From: JBMNCR01 sp049366695 | Lineage (GTDB): Bacteria; Bacillota; Clostridia; Eubacteriales; Alkalibacteraceae | Reading direction: 5' to 3' | Length of the DNA stretch: 32,503 nt | Assembly: GCA_049366695.1 (NCBI GenBank) | Contig: JBMNCR010000004.1 | Location: 1-32,503 of the forward strand | Position numbers and translations under genes: made by a program | Part shown: one piece after another, positions 32,236 through 32,503 of the stretch | Layout of the letters: each line of letters begins with the position of its first letter | Position numbering within the stretch: position 1 is the first letter of the stretch | Notes under the pieces: generated by a model | What the model was told of the DNA's origin: nothing | Databases searched by the model: none | Seen by the model: only the letters and a program-made list of their open reading frames with translations

Positions 32236-32503
32236 GCGGGTGTAGCTCAGTGGTATAAGTAGCGAACCAAAATCTTTGATTTTTCGTGAGTCACTTAGTT
32301 GGGCAAAAGTATGTAAAGTGCAATACTGTTAGGACATATAAAAAATTACGTTTATTATGCGGGTGTAGATCAGTGGTATAAGTAGCGAACCAAAATCTTT
32401 GATTTTTTGTGAGTCACTTAGTTGGGCAAAAGTATGTAAAGTGCAATGCTGTTAGGACATATAAAAAATTACGTTTATTATGCGGGTGTAGCTCAGTGGT
32501 AGA
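32236..32503 (+). repeat. Tandem 123-bp repeat, each unit headed by tRNA-Gly 5' sequence
   Basis: Units start at 32236, 32359 and 32482 (the last cut by the window), all with GCGGGTGTAG(C/A)TCAGTGG. The first two are the same length and differ at only about three bases (C/A in the D-arm, C/T at ttttt, A/G at gcaatActg). After the head they read on into a small hairpin (aaaatc ttt gatttt) and AT-rich DNA; no T-arm and no CACCCGC 3' acceptor half occurs. A shorter match to the unit end lies upstream (32187-32235). So the first two units are not functional tRNA genes. Confidence 0.85.
32482..32503 (+). tRNA. 5' end of probable tRNA-Gly, truncated by the window
   Basis: GCGGGTGTAGCTCAGTGGTA followed by GA matches the acceptor strand and D-arm of tRNA-Gly. 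Unlike the two upstream units, which read GGTATAAG, this copy has GGTAGA as in intact tRNA-Gly. The rest lies outside, so an intact gene is likely but not shown. Confidence 0.55.

Noticed and set aside
32236..32310. Functional tRNA-Gly in the first repeat unit
   Set aside because: D-arm continuation is altered, no proper anticodon or T-arm, and no 3' CACCCGC to pair with GCGGGTG.
1..32503. CRISPR array, prophage or toxin-antitoxin locus
   Set aside because: No short spaced repeats of CRISPR type, no phage structural or integrase genes and no recognisable toxin-antitoxin pair were seen.

Overview
The window is AT-rich, with near-consensus sigma-A promoters, AGGAGG-type ribosome sites and frequent TTG/GTG starts. 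It carries clostridial gene blocks (pcrA-ligA-gatCAB, and a GerMN lipoprotein followed by rph, rdgB and a YfcE-type phosphoesterase, as in Bacillus subtilis gerM-rph-ysnA-ysnB). This points to an anaerobic low-GC Bacillota of class Clostridia. I cannot name the species.

Layout. 1-337 (-): 5' part of a REP-associated (RAYT/Y1) transposase with a REP-like motif just upstream. 610-1857 (-): PucR/CdaR-type regulator, divergent from an operon at 2036-5584 that encodes a Tat-exported, lipid-anchored FAD reductase, a TatB-like protein, TatA, TatC and a small FMN-binding lipoprotein. This looks like an extracellular respiratory reductase packaged with its own export machinery. 5770-5894: a 125-bp imperfect palindrome whose ends match the REP motif beside the transposase. 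6011-9503: response regulator, ABC ATPase, permease and histidine kinase, the arrangement of an antimicrobial-peptide sensing and export module. 9990-11648: YhfC-type membrane metalloprotease, DUF3887-like lipoprotein and a signal peptidase II (LspA) homologue, followed convergently by an unknown lipoprotein (11652-12314, -). 12315-13168 is gene-poor and holds a promoter for an iron-containing alcohol dehydrogenase (13169-14308).

14333-21871 is housekeeping: PcrA helicase, NAD-dependent DNA ligase and the GatCAB amidotransferase. 22114-27799 is a peptide ABC transporter in the order B-C-D-F-A, with a large palindrome placed over its promoter. 27843-28004 (-) is a small Cys-rich gene. 28095-29087 is an orphan AIR-synthase/HypE-like protein. 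29189-32058 is the GerMN lipoprotein, RNase PH, RdgB and phosphoesterase block. The window ends in two strong promoters followed by a tandem 123-bp repeat, each unit opening with the first ~20 nt of a tRNA-Gly gene.

Most novel candidates: the Tat-plus-reductase-plus-flavin-shuttle cassette, whose reductase lacks the usual fumarate-reductase residues; the tRNA-Gly-headed repeat array; the REP/RAYT pair; and the YhfC-lipoprotein-LspA cluster. All calls are from reading the sequence; no database search was run.
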